From: Apostichopus japonicus | Taxonomy: Eukaryota > Echinodermata > Holothuroidea > Aspidochirotida > Stichopodidae | NCBI RefSeq assembly: GCF_037975245.1 | Contig: NC_092582.1 | Location: 20,362,577-20,426,576, forward strand | Direction of reading: 5' to 3' | DNA: 64,000 bases | Part shown: positions 52,878 to 64,000 of the stretch, piece after piece | Layout: each line of letters starts with the position of its first letter | Numbering within the stretch: the stretch's first letter is position 1 | Program-made: the position numbers and the translations under genes | Notes under the pieces: generated by a model | Told to the model about the DNA's origin: nothing | The model's input: the letters and a program-made list of their open reading frames with translations, nothing else | The model's database searches: none

Positions 52878-52887
52878 TTATATATAT
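52783..52887. repeat. (TA)n microsatellite
   Basis: Sits at the left edge of Helentron 2 exactly as 1-82 does for Helentron 1. Confidence 0.95.
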
Positions 52888-53847
52888 ACGTGGCCACTGA
52901 ATGACTAGGGATTACTCCCCTACTTCCAAATAGCTCAGTTTCTTCCTAATGACAAGTATTTTAACACATGCACACAAAATTGCAAACATTGCAACTTAAA
53001 GTTGAGCTACACAAACGTAGCCACCTATCCGAGGAAACATCTCTCCCCAATAACCCATACCTAGGGCGGACATATTCCAAATTACTCCCCGTCCCCTCCC
53101 CCTTCCAAAATCCTCTGACGATACCGGCCTGAAAATAAACTATATTATAGTACTTTAGAATCAACAAAGTGGGTATAATGTATGTCGTATAGCAATAGAA
53201 TTGCTGCTTAAGTTCATTGATAATGTTTGTTGACAAAAATATGTTGATCTCCGTGACTCCGTAGTCAAAAAGAGTGGTGTTTCACGCGGACGGACTGATT
53301 CCAGAGGTGTGTCTACAAACACATCACTGAATATAAGAAACTTGAAACGTACTCATTGGATGCTCTTGTTTACTAAAAGTATCATAGGATTTTCGATTTC
53401 GAATATCACAAAATAAAAATGTTTATACTTACAGTTTGTCCCTTTTAGGTCTCGTTGAAACTTTATTCTTGTACGGTTTCTCTGCTGTTGATAAGCTGCT
53501 GTTAAGCACTGATATGACTTTAACGTTTACATAGAATTAAACCACAGGGGAAACAGCGGAAGTACATGACATGTCGCAACGTGTTTAGGAGAATCTCATT
53601 TCGTAGACACTCTTTCGCTGATAGGTAGACTGCACCATACTTATGCGGCATGGAACCGAGGATTAGAAGTGCTGTGTTGAAATGATACGTTATTTAAATA
53701 TTATATAGTTAGTCAATATTCCACCTTCTCGAGAGAGTACGTATCGGCTTCACGGAAACAAATCGAACTACACTTTCTTTAAAAGACTTACGGAACATAA
53801 AAGATTAAATCATAACAATGGTACCGGTGAAAGCACTGTTAGAATAC

Positions 53848-54595
53848 GAAAGTACATGCAGGTTAACCGAGAACTCCACGAAAGTACATGCAGGCTAATC
53901 CAGAACTCCACGTAAGTACATGTAGGCTAAACGAGAACTCCACGAAAGTACTTGCAGGATAAACGAGAACTCCACGAAAATACATGCAGGCTAATCCAGA
54001 ACCCCACGAAAGTACATGCAGGCTAACCGAGAAATCCACGAAAGTACATGCAGGCTAACCGAGAACTCCACGTAAGTACATGCAGGCTAATCGAGAACTC
54101 CACGAAAGTACATGCAGGCTAATCGAGAACTCCACGAAAGTACATGCAGGCTAATCGAGAACTCCACGAAAGTACATGCCGGCTAAACGAGAACTCCACG
54201 AAAGTACATGCAGGCTAATCGAGAACTCCACGAAAGTACATGCCGGATAAACGAGAACTCCACGAAAGTACATGCAGGCTAACCGAGAACTCCACGAAAA
54301 TACATGCAGGCTAACCGAGAACTCCACGAAAGTACAGGCAGGCTAATCGAGAACTCCACGAAAGTACATGCAGGCTATTCGAGAACTCCACGAAAATGCA
54401 TGCAGGCTATTCGAGAACTCCACGAAAGTACATGCAGGCTATTCGAGAACTCCACGAAAGTACATGCAGGCTAACCGAGAACTCCACGAAAGTACATGCA
54501 GGCTAACCGAGAGCTCCAAGAAAGTACATGCAGGCTAATCGAGAACTCCTCGAAAGTACATGCAGGCTCAACGAGAACTCCACGAAAGTGCATGC
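53848..54595. repeat. 32-bp minisatellite in Helentron 2 (about 23 units)
   Basis: Same unit as at 738-994 (GAGAACTCCACGAAAGTACA plus TGCAGGCTAAYC), roughly three times as many copies. Confidence 0.92.
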
Positions 54596-55079
54596 AACGT
54601 TACCGAGATCGTGTGGTGTCTTCTCTGACAAACGACACTGGGGCAGGCGTTGCCAACTGTGACACCTTTCGGAACTTAAAGAAAAATTTTCTCAATATTA
54701 TTAAGAATAAAGCATAAAATATGGCCAGTTAGCTCCCGAGCTCGGCTACGAATTCATAGAGCATACGAATACAAAGCAGCTCTAGGTTCCCTCACTGTGG
54801 TACTTTATCTGGATATAAGTCAACACTATTTTATATTTCTGTTAATAATTTGGAGGGTCAGAGCTTCAAGAAAAATAATTTTGAATACTAAATCAAGTTT
54901 TTTGCAGACGAATTTTTAAACATAATGCTCTACAGGCCAACTGATTATAAAGGATTACAAATCAAAAGTAATTGAGATGTCCAATGAGAAATCCAAAATG
55001 TGACATATATAGAACTCGCAAACAATATTACATGGCAGGCAAGTCAGATGTCATTCAGACTGACCCAGTTACATGTGCA

Positions 55080-55460
55080 AGACACTTTGGTGACATGGTA
55101 CGTAGAGTATCAATGATGTATTGCAGAGCTCATAGCATCTAATTGGTGAGATGATTGATCACCTCTACAGAGTAGAATTTCAGCAAAGAGGTTCTCCTCA
55201 CATTCACATGCTAGCATGGATCAGAGATGCCCCAGTGTATGATGATGCAACAAACTCTCAAGTAGAACAGTTCATTAACAAGTATGTCACATGCAAGAAA
55301 CCACCACCAACTGTCAATAATTCAGTTAACTTGCAATCACACAGTCATGCAAAACATGTAGAATGAAAAAAACAGGGTGTTTGTAAGTTTGGCTTTCCAA
55401 TTTCACCAATGCCAAAGACGATGATTCTCACTCTATTAGGAGAAAATGATAAATGAAGAC
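55080..55460 (+). pseudogene. Helentron 2 Rep remnant
   Basis: MIDHLYRVEFQQRGSPHIHM (HUH motif) through NKYVTCKKPPPTVNNSVNLQ, nearly identical to copy 1. Upstream DPVTCARHFGDMV lies in a shifted frame, and a stop follows near 55364. Confidence 0.85.
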
Positions 55461-55826
55461 AAAGAACAATTGCCAACGCTGTTTAACATGGTGATATGTT
55501 TTGTTGGATGGCCTGATGTTAGCAGATGATGTCCCTACACTCTAAAAACTGTTGGGCAAAACTGGTTGGGCAAACAAAGCATTGCCCAATATGAGTAAAT
55601 ATTAACCAACAACTGAGTAAAAGAAATTACACAACTGATATGGGTAAACTTTGTTGTGCAAAAATTAAGATGTAGTTTATTGTTACTTTCTGTTGGGCAA
55701 ACAAGCTTTATTTGCCCAATGTTGTGCAAAATCCAGCATTTTTGCGCCATTACTATACTGGTACTCTGCGCGATGTGCATGCATTATGAGTAGATCGTAT
55801 ATAGTGAACGTGTTATAACTTACACA

Positions 55827-56945
55827 ATGGCTGACGAATTTGTAGCGCAGTACTCAAGAGGTGGGAAATGCCAGAGTTATGTGCTACATTTGAAGGTGAG
55901 CGTAAAGAAAAACTCTGCTTGGTGTGTGCATCGAACACTGCGATCTCTACATATCAGTGGTATCGAATGATCGTTCGTTCTCTCGGTGCTACATGTAGGC
56001 TATACCAGGCATACGTAAAGGCTACTAATACTAATTGTATTTCCAGCATAGTTGTATTACGTTAGGCTAGCTTGTAGTGAAGCGATTGACAGGCGCCACA
56101 GGCGCGCCCGCAAGTGTGTAACTAGGCCTAAGTTACTCACATTGTATTAACGTTGCGAACGCCTGTGTAATGCAGATCCTTGTCAACTTACGGTAAGCTA
56201 TGCGTATGCACCAGGTCTCTCTAGCCTATATCTTGGCTAGACAAGGTTTCATTGTAGCACACTTTCGTTGTAAATCATAAATTGTACTCCCTTTTTTTCT
56301 TTTAAGTTTTATACGGCAAATGACCACATGAACCCTTATTAGCTTAACGTTAGACCTAGCCTGTCATAACTTAGGCCTAATGTTAGAGCACTTACACGTA
56401 CGTTGTTAATGCTAGTAGTAGTACATACATACAGTAGTATAATAATGGACCCTTCGAAGTTCGAACACTTTAGCACTAAAATGCTCAAGAATTGTATCTG
56501 TTCACACTTCTTTTAAAATGATACTATCGATGGCAGAAGAAACATTCTCGTTAGAAAAAAAGTCGCTTCATAGGTTTCGTCAAATTGATCCTATTGTATT
56601 TGTGCCATGGTGAAATTATGCATTCGTTAGGGGTGTCCGAACTTCGAGGGTTTTTCAAACTTCAAAGTAGCCTAAGTTAGGCCTGGCATTTAATGAGTTC
56701 TAGGCTATAATAATATTAGTATAGCATAGAACATCAGCGCTAGTAATGCTATAGGCCTATAATGCTGTTTGCATATTTTTCTCTTTCCTACAGGTAGAAC
56801 AGGACTTCGAATTATTACAAAAACCAACTGCCAACAAATTATACAACAGAGTGGGATATTTGACAATGGACATTTTGTGCTATACAGGCGATCATCCCAA
56901 ACTGGCCGAACTTTTTGCAGTTAGAGAAGACGTTGGATGCACTGA
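55827..56945 (+). pseudogene. Transposon 2 cargo gene, possible 5' exons
   Basis: ATG at about 55827 opens MADEFVAQYSRGGKCQSYVL, then HLK before a GTGAGC donor (about 55895). An exon after TTTCCTACAG (56793 to about 56947, donor GTAAGC) continues VEQDFELLQKPTANKLYNRV, then GYLTMDILCYTGDHPK. No domain recognised; the pairing is tentative. Confidence 0.35.
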
Positions 56946-56949
56946 CTGA

Positions 56950-58670
56950 TGGTAAGCCAAATTTATTGTATAGTCATGGCCTGTGAATTCATAGCTAGCT
57001 TCATTCAGAGCTTATGCCATGACAATATAGTTTCTCTTTCCAGTATGTCTGTAAAGATGGGTCTATATTTGGATTAACCTTCAAAATATGTTTTTGGTGG
57101 TTTATTACTTTTTAAAAATCTATCAAAATCAACTGATCTGAAAGGACCAAATCAGCTGGTTAATGTCAAATGGTGGCTTCTGAACCTTTCTGCAAACTTT
57201 CTCCAAACATTGCACTCAATATGATTAATTGGCTACTATTTTATTTGTAGTCGCGTTCGGGTTTGTGTGTGGTTGAAGTGAGACCCAGCCCTGTTATAAT
57301 ATTAACTCAATGACAGTCACTTGGACATGTATCAGTGTTGTTTGTAGGTTCCACATAGGGTTTGAATAATTCCTGTTGATTTCTCAACAAGTGAAATGTT
57401 TTTTTGTCAGCAGGAGTAATGACTGAAAACCTCATTATTAGCCTTGTTTACTCATTAATGCTCAATTGAATATAATATTTGGATTAATTCTACTGTCGAT
57501 AAGCACAAACTTGAAAATGGCCAATGAGATGGATTCCTTATGTGTATACTTTTCCAATGCTGAGGAAAAGAAATTAGCTTGCTGTGTTGTGTACTCTTCT
57601 CAAGATGTTTTATGAGCAGGAAGATTAAACATGTTAAAACGTCTAGAAGTTGATTTTTCCAAAAATCTTTGGACAATTGTATTCAGATTTTAGTACGACT
57701 GTGTCAATGAAAGGTTAGCACATACTATGGGCTTTTTCATTTTTTCCTTCAAAATCTTATAAAATTTGGCTTGGAATTAGTGTGTAGGGTAGGTAATTAA
57801 GTCTTCTAATACAAATGTGTAGGTCCCGTATGAGTACACATGCCACATTAACTTTCATGTTGCTGTTATTAATGTGTATGAGCATAAAGTTGTGGAGCAC
57901 ATTTAGGGCGGTGTGGATCCCTTGAATTTTATCCTCAGTCCTTGAAGTTTTATATGGTCAGACTATAGTGTGCCTTATTAATGTTTTTGTCGTTTATACC
58001 TGCAATATACCTTTTTTTAATACCTTTTTTTGGTATTCTTTTGGTGGTACACCTTTTGGTTCATACCAGCTCAGCTGAAAGTTTGTTTAACCTCATAAAC
58101 TTGGTGTGTTGTTGTTTATAGTGAGCAGAAGAATGCTACTTATTGTGCTAGTGGTCAAAGGTCATTTGAGGTTAACAAGGGCCAAACACTTAAAACCTTG
58201 TAAATATCCTAACTTAAAGAGTGAAAGTTAGATGAATCTCATATGTGATGCATATAGGTTTGCCAACATGAGTACATGAATCCCATTGATTATAGTAGAG
58301 GTCAGAGGTCATTAGAAGCCACCAGGGCAATTTTTTTAAATTACACTAGTGATGAAATGGGGGAAGGTTCAATAAATTTCATCGTCGGTAGGTAAACCCT
58401 GGTCATAATAATGAAGTGATCCGGTACTTGATAGTGCAAGGGAAAGGTCACTTGACATTAATGGGGTGGGCGTTACACTTTGAAAACCTTGTCAAGATAA
58501 CTATGTTGACTTTCCTGACCTGTTTTTTTCTTTTAATTATACTGGTCCACAGTATCATAGCATTGTGCAGAAGTCTTAAAACTCTGTCTATCCACCTGTT
58601 TTTGTTACATTTTATTTGCAACTCAAGGAGTTTATTTTCTTCAATTTGCAGTCAGTGACAAGTGTTAGAG
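56950..58670. other. Transposon 2 interior without recognised gene
   Basis: Includes an AGGTCA-rich stretch (57950-58480, with GTGGTCAAAGGTCATTTGAG). No domain in the short open frames. Confidence 0.45.
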
Positions 58671-58679
58671 GACTACTGC

Positions 58680-58890
58680 AAGACAATATCGAAGGATGAG
58701 CGACCACAGCCATTCATTCTGTGCTTAGGAGAGAGCAAAGGTTCCCCTCAGCATTTTTTTGTGATAATTGAGAGACATCCAATAATGCAGTCCTCACTCC
58801 TAACGGCAGTAGACTATTTGTTTTAAAGTCATCATGTGTTGGACATTAACTTCCAAACTCAATGTAAGGGGGTTTGGGAGTTTTTCCATG
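58680..58890 (+). pseudogene. Transposon 2 cargo gene: C-terminal segment
   Basis: KTISKDERPQPFILCLGESK, GSPQHFFVIIERHPIMQSSL, LTAVDYLF, then stop, SHHVLDINFQTQCKGVWEFF, HAEVYE. The pattern QPFIL-LG, FVIxE, SLLTAVDYLF, HxVxxINF, WEFF parallels the transposon 1 segment at 25530. From memory, it also resembles the C-terminus of repeated uncharacterised fish proteins. One in-frame TAA. Confidence 0.65.
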
Positions 58891-58899
58891 CTGAGGTAT

Positions 58900-60030
58900 A
58901 TGAACTTGGTTTTATCAAAAGTCGTTCACTGAGTGTCTTTGGAGCTTTCGTAGCAAACAGAAGTGTTTAAGGGTCAAAGTGTCTTGCAACAAACTTTTCA
59001 AATGGTTTCTCGGTATTAACCTGACATGTTTACATTTTAAGGTTGCTTTAGTTTCATATATATTTACATATTAAAGGGAAATAGTAACTGTTTGCCTTGG
59101 CAAACTGTACCTACAAAAAATCTGTATTTTTTTTTTTTTGGGGGGGGGGGTGGGGTAGATTTGTTATTGTATACAGTTGTGAAAGGTTGAGGCAGGGTTG
59201 GTATATCAAACAAACATTTAATTTTGTGTGTTTAACAGATCAGGTGCCAGCAGTGTCCCTATGATCACTTATAATTGTGATCTTGAAGCTGCTTTTATTT
59301 CTAGTATGTAGAATCAATGTGGGATGTGTAACCATTTGGCTTTTGTTTGAAAAGATGTTTAAATTTTACAGTTCATCAATCATCTAAGCACAATAAAAAT
59401 GTTAACAAAATATGCCTTGGCTCCTTGTTAAAGCAATTGCAGATACAATGGTGTATCAATATTTTTCGGTTTGTGTGTCCTTGTTTAAAACATAAAATGG
59501 TTAGCTTCAATTGACTATATGTTGGAAATTATCAGTGATATTATATTCACTTATTAAGACCAGAGTTGCTTGAAAGAGACCAACATTAAGCTGTACATGA
59601 TTGTGTGTTGCACCTGTACCTTGTGTAGTTGATGTCAACATACAGGAGGTCTTCTGTGGTCAACACAATTCCAGAACTGAATATAGTAATATAGTAAACA
59701 ATGGCAAAATATGGATAGCTAATATTTTCAGCTTTAATATTGTTGATATGTGTTTATCCCCATTGTGAGTTTATGAAATTATTGCTTTGGATGGAAGTCA
59801 CAGATCATTTAACTAGGTAAATAGAAGTCAAGCACTGAATGCTGTGAGAATTCATACTGGAGGAACAATCTGGAGTCGGCTAAGACCAGAAAAAATAAAA
59901 GTATGAAAAACATGTATTACTTGTTTGTTCTTTATCATTCTCTGTTTAAGCTTTATAACCTATTAAATAAACCCAGTTGTATGAAAAATGTTACAATCCA
60001 ATGTTGGTATTGTATTAGTTAACCAACCAC
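58900..60030. other. Transposon 2 right interior, no gene recognised
   Basis: AT-rich; a T/G run at 59130-59155. Confidence 0.45.
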
Positions 60031-60933
60031 TATTATTTTTAACTAGCTGTTGGGCAAGAATCATTGGGTAAAGAAAAATCCATTGGTAAAAGGTTTTACA
60101 CAACCATTGGGCAAATCGCTGACCAACATTGTTGGGTAAAGGCGTTGGGCAAAGGTGTTGGGCAAAGGTGTTGGGTATTTATTTAACCGTTTGCTGGGCA
60201 AAATCATTAACCAACTTAGTTGGGCACTTTTTTGCCCAATATCAACCAGGAGGCATACGGACCCAACGGTTGTGTAAATAATTGCCCAGGTTGGGCAATA
60301 ATTTGCCCAACAATTTTAAGAGCGTACTACATTTTAAGAGATGCTTCAAATCCTTGAAACCACAGAAGAACAGTACATTCGTGCCAATTAATTAGGAAAT
60401 AACGAAATGCCAAACCACAAAACTCACTGATAATATCACTGAAAAACGCTATCATCACTAAACAAAAGGTACGTCGGGTTTGTATCTGTGTTGGTTCATG
60501 CGATGATATTGGGGCAGGATGAAATCTGTAGAAACACTTCTACTATAGCCGTTGAACTTAAAGCATCAATTGTGCTTGTCTGTATTCGTAAGGTCACAAG
60601 CAAAACATTTCATCACTTCTTGTCTAGCACATTTGATGCGATATACTCTCTGTTTAATCTAAAACATTCATTGGTTCACCCTTTTTTATATTATTATTCT
60701 TCTGCTGTTAAAAGTGAATCTTTTCGTGGCTTATCTGACAACATTATGTTACAATAACTATCGGCTACTAATGACATTTCTTTACAAATTATGAGAGATG
60801 CATCAACATTCAAAGTAAAACAAAGAAACTATTTCCAAAGTCAGTTTTTTTTAAAGTCCTGTTATGGGAAGTGTTCACTATCGATATATTTGTCTGTCTA
60901 TTAACCGTTACCGGGACCACGTCTGTATCTAAT

Positions 60934-61370
60934 CTATGTGTTCCGCCTCAACCGCGCTGCTTCCGGGTTGATATTTTCATTAATCCAAGGAACAAAGTGT
61001 GGGACATTTGCGAAGAAATCTAACTCATTTTGCAAAGCACATCCAATGGTCCAACTGGTGACTCCAATGACAGTCCAACGGCGGGTATCTCCTCTTTTAG
61101 CATACTTCACTAAAGGTCCTCCCGAATCTCCAGAGCAGGGTCCTACTTCTCGACCGAGGTACCCAGCACACGTCATAGTTTCATCAAACCAGTCTTCTTC
61201 ATCGTTTCCAACCAGACTTGTTTCACATTCATCTCGCCGGCGAAGTTGCAAGGTTAGTTCCTGAAGGTAGCGTTCTGGTATTAAGTTGGATCCAGTCTCA
61301 TTCGCTTCAACTACCCCGTTGTGTCCCCATCCTGTCACAACTGCAGCACCAACAGTGAGCAACCGGTTCT
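60934..61370 (-). CDS. Bf-2 terminal exon (duplicate of Bf exon 13)
   Basis: 437-bp open exon with the same acceptor (ctctgttgg on the plus strand) and phase as Bf exon 13, one codon longer. It keeps GDSGGPLVKY, all visible cysteines and the position-226 Asp (NELDFFANV). Differences cluster in one surface loop (GVVEANETGSNLIPER versus GVIPKKSKLPKRLEH), in GPCSGDS versus GLCTGDS, and in SWTIGC versus SWGSGC. No further protease exon is visible up to 64000; in Bf the next exon is only 1.1 kb away. Either the other Bf-2 exons lie beyond the right edge or this is an orphan exon. The frame is intact, which favours a real or recently lost paralogue. Confidence 0.75.
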
Positions 61371-61679
61371 CTGTTGGTGAATTTAAATAATCGAAATGTG
61401 ATTGAGACAATGTTGTAAATAAAAGCAAGGCGGTGTTCACACATCCAAGTTTATAGCAGCTACGTTCAGTTTATTATCATCGTTCTTACAACGGGGATGA
61501 GATGTATTGTAGTCGGTTTGTCATTGGGGCCTATATTTTGTCTATTTAAGTTGCCATAGCAAAGGTTGCCACGGTAGAAAATGATGTTCCTGCGCAGAGA
61601 GTTCCGCGGGGTCACCAATGAATGGGTGATCGGAAATCCATAGCTGGGCGTGTGGAACGCCAATTTAACTTGACTTCAA

Positions 61680-62085
61680 TAATTACAGATATCTCTAATT
61701 CATTTCCAGATATCTCTAATTCATTTCCAGATATCAAGCATGAAAACATATTCGAGATATCCAAACTTGAGTAAGATATATCAGGAATATAATTAGATAT
61801 CCTAGATTGAATTCAAGTTTGGAAATCTCGAATTCATTTCTTGACATCTCGAATTCAATTTTGGATATCTCGAATTCAATTCCAGATATCTTAAATAATG
61901 TTTCATTTAGTAAATAAATCAATTTGAGATATCTTAAATAAAATTCAAGATATCGAAAATGCAGTTTCTGATATCTCAAATTGAATTGAAGATATCCAAA
62001 ATAATTGCAGATATCTTCAGTTTTATTCGAGATATCTGAAATTAATTGCAGATATCTCGAATTAAATTGAAAATATCTCTAATTT
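61680..62085. repeat. GATATCTCGAATT-word array, copy 2
   Basis: Longer homologue of 18130-18430, with more GAGATATCTTAAAT and GCAGATATCTCGAATT words on both strands. Confidence 0.75.
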
Positions 62086-62399
62086 TTGAATATATGTTAA
62101 TATTCTTCATAAATATGAAACACAAAAGCGTATGTAATCACATCAATTAGATTATTATACAAATCATTTCTGTACTTAATAAGGAAACTATTCCTTTTCG
62201 ATTCACTCCAATTATCGTTCTTACGGGAACTATACTAGCAAGACTGCTACACAGGCGTGCCATCATAACAATATCTATGACTTTCTATGTTATGTTATGG
62301 AAATTTGAACATAAAATGGGGCTCTACCCAACAGCCATTTGGCACTAAACTGAAATATGGTTGGTTGAGGGGAATGTGGCACGTAACACGATGAATTGA

Positions 62400-63060
62400 T
62401 GTGGAAAAGCTTTTGGGGTGAGAAGGGGGTTGGGGTTCAAAGCGTTGTGTGTGAATGTTCCATCTGTGTGAACAAAAAAGTGTGTCACGAACTCCCTTTC
62501 CTTATGACCGAAGGACTCCCAATTTGGCTTGGTATTTGCTGGCCTTTAGATGGATTGTCAACGTGAGCTATGGTGTCATAAGGTTAAAGGTTCGCGGTCA
62601 AAAGTAAATTTTGACTATCTAACTATATAACAACGTTTGGCCATGTCGCACATACTAAAATGACAACATGGTCGAACCCCACAAATCCGTGTGTGATATC
62701 AAACTCTTTTAAGGTGAAGTTTCCAGTGCATCATTAAATGTAAGAAGCCAATAACACATGGTCAATTGAGGTCAAAGATCAAACTTTGCGATTATAAAAG
62801 CAACAAAATGGTCGACAGTGTCGCTAACACTTGTCTTAAGTCGTATAGGAAATTGCTGCCTTGACTGACGATGATTAATTAATAAATTTCATGCAATTTA
62901 AATTAAAAGAAACGAAAGGCTTCTTTTGGCTAATATGCATATGCCACAACGACAAAATAGGTCACAGTGTAATGCTCAAGATAACAGTAACTATTGCAAT
63001 GAAAGTTTAAAATATGTTAATTAACGTAAAATGTCAAAGGTCTAAAAAAAGTGTGTAGCA
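62400..63060. repeat. Dispersed GGTCAAAG-rich repeat
   Basis: Related to 5740-6270: TTGAGGTCAAAGATCAAACT, AAAATGGTCGACAGTGT and similar. No gene. Confidence 0.5.
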
Positions 63061-63306
63061 AACTCCACTTCAGTTGTGAGGCTCATGTAGGACAATATGG
63101 CTCGATGTATGATGATCGATGTGCCTCTGGTGTGATGACGTCACAGTGGTCATATACCCAAATTTCGGAAGAAATTTGTAACAACATGGACTGCTTATAC
63201 AGCTGTAGTGGTATTCACGTTAATGACCTAAGTAGACCTTCATATTGTCGCTGTTAGTATGTTTGCTGTTTTCAAGCAACAGTTTATATTCCATATATTC
63301 TTTTGG

Positions 63307-63439
<133 letters not shown>

Positions 63440-63765
63440 TGAAAACGTAATGAGAAGGAAATCCAGAACAGTGAAACAACTTCCAGCCTCTACCGGGATT
63501 CGAACCCGGGCCTCCCGCTTTGTACGCGGACACCCTAACGAGCTAGGCTATGGACGCTGATGGTATGTCCAGCGGTTCGAAACCAGTAAGGAAGGTCGTA
63601 ATTTTACTGTAGACGTTTGACACCTGTATCGAACAATACTAGTTCTGTTTTTGGTGACATATTTTGCCTTACTCTAGAGATCAACATGATGCTAACGAAC
63701 TCGAAATTATTTGTAATTCCTAAAGCTGGATCTCGAAAGTTATACTTTGAATATTAGATATACTG

Positions 63766-63768
<3 letters not shown>
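63440..63768 (-). repeat. tRNA-related repeat, family A
   Basis: TACCGGGATTCGAACCCGGG (B box complement) and AGCTAGGCTATGGACGCTGA, with body to 63750; (TA)n on both sides. A further truncated unit is at 63853-63933. Confidence 0.75.
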
Positions 63769-63852
<84 letters not shown>

Positions 63853-63853
63853 A
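63769..63853. repeat. (TA)n microsatellite
   Basis: TA between two family A units. Confidence 0.95.
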
Positions 63854-63932
63854 AATGAAAATCGTAATGAGTTGGAAAATCAAGAACAGTGAAAAAACTT
63901 TCAGCCTCCACCGGGATTCGAAGCACGGGCCT

Positions 63933-63933
<1 letters not shown>

Positions 63934-64000
<67 letters not shown>
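63934..64000. repeat. (TA)n microsatellite
   Basis: TA run to the window edge; continues outside. Confidence 0.95.

Larger units (their letters stand above)
55538..60324. mobile_element. TA-inserting DNA transposon 2 (CACTCTAAAAACTG ends)
   Basis: 4787 bp with inverted ends (CACTCTAAAAACTGTTGGGC / CGCTCTTAAAATTGTTGGGC). It is flanked by TA (55536-55537, 60325-60326), and Helentron 1 supplies the empty site (CCCTACTACATTTT, 1923-1936). Subterminal regions are packed with TTGGGCAAA and its complement (55551-55735, 60040-60315), likely transposase-binding sites. No transposase recognised; carries a cargo gene like transposon 1. Confidence 0.85.
52887..60387 (+). mobile_element. Helentron copy 2, interrupted and truncated
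   Basis: 52887-55537 and 60325-60385 are collinear with 82-1990. It keeps a segment at 52982-53300 that copy 1 lacks. A 4787-bp transposon sits at 55538-60324. The element stops within the Rep region (ATTCGTGCC), where the Bf-2 flank begins, so helicase and endonuclease are gone. Confidence 0.85.
60388..62100. repeat. Segmental duplication, copy 2 (Bf-2 tail and flanks)
   Basis: Partner of 16855-18450, same orientation. Its left edge joins Helentron 2 directly. Confidence 0.85.

Noticed and set aside
54496-54717. Open frame over the second 32-bp minisatellite
   Set aside because: Repeat-derived peptide running into Helentron non-coding sequence; no domain.

Overview
This is an animal nuclear window, AT-rich and full of transposable elements. 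Its one clearly intact host gene is a complement factor B (Bf) homologue on the minus strand. I could assemble all 13 coding exons by eye, from the start codon at 44956 to the stop codon at 17398. Every splice site is GT/AG and every exon phase agrees, giving a predicted 840-residue protein: signal peptide, five CCP/sushi modules, a von Willebrand A (vWA) domain and a trypsin-like serine protease. Five CCPs before the vWA domain is the arrangement known from echinoderm Bf (vertebrate Bf has three). An echinoderm, perhaps a sea cucumber or urchin, is therefore the best guess; this is inference. The protease carries the alternative-pathway C3-convertase activity in other animals.

Right of Bf, at 60934-61370 on the same strand, lies a second, divergent copy of only the last Bf exon. 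It sits in about 1.7 kb of flanking sequence that matches 16855-18450. A degenerate Helentron (a Helitron with an endonuclease domain) stands to the left of both copies (82 to about 5390, and 52887-60387). The window therefore looks like two units of a tandem segmental duplication, about 52.8 kb apart. The second unit is cut by an internal deletion and runs off the right edge, where the remaining exons of a Bf paralogue (Bf-2) may lie.

Layout: 1-5390, Helentron 1. 5390-17300, repeats and gene debris: an L1/Tx1 LINE tail next to a NUBPL-like exon fragment, a Ty3/gypsy integrase tail, a galactosylceramide-sulfotransferase-like pseudogene and a hAT MITE. 17398-19769, protease exons. 19900-31816, a LINE fragment, a 112-bp satellite and a TA-inserting DNA transposon, all inside one 12.4-kb Bf intron. 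That transposon itself contains a MITE, which contains an intact 1060-aa CR1/L2-type LINE. 32174-44956, the rest of Bf; intron 2 carries a 23-bp minisatellite made of repeated copies of its own splice donor. 45000-52880, satellites, SINE-like units, nested hAT elements and (TA)n arrays. 52887-60387, Helentron 2, interrupted by a second TA-inserting transposon at 55538-60324. 60388-64000, Bf-2 tail and repeats.

Most other open frames are (TA)n or satellite artefacts, or shadows of the LINE. No CRISPR, operon or prokaryotic feature is present. Identities are by eye; no alignment or database search was run.
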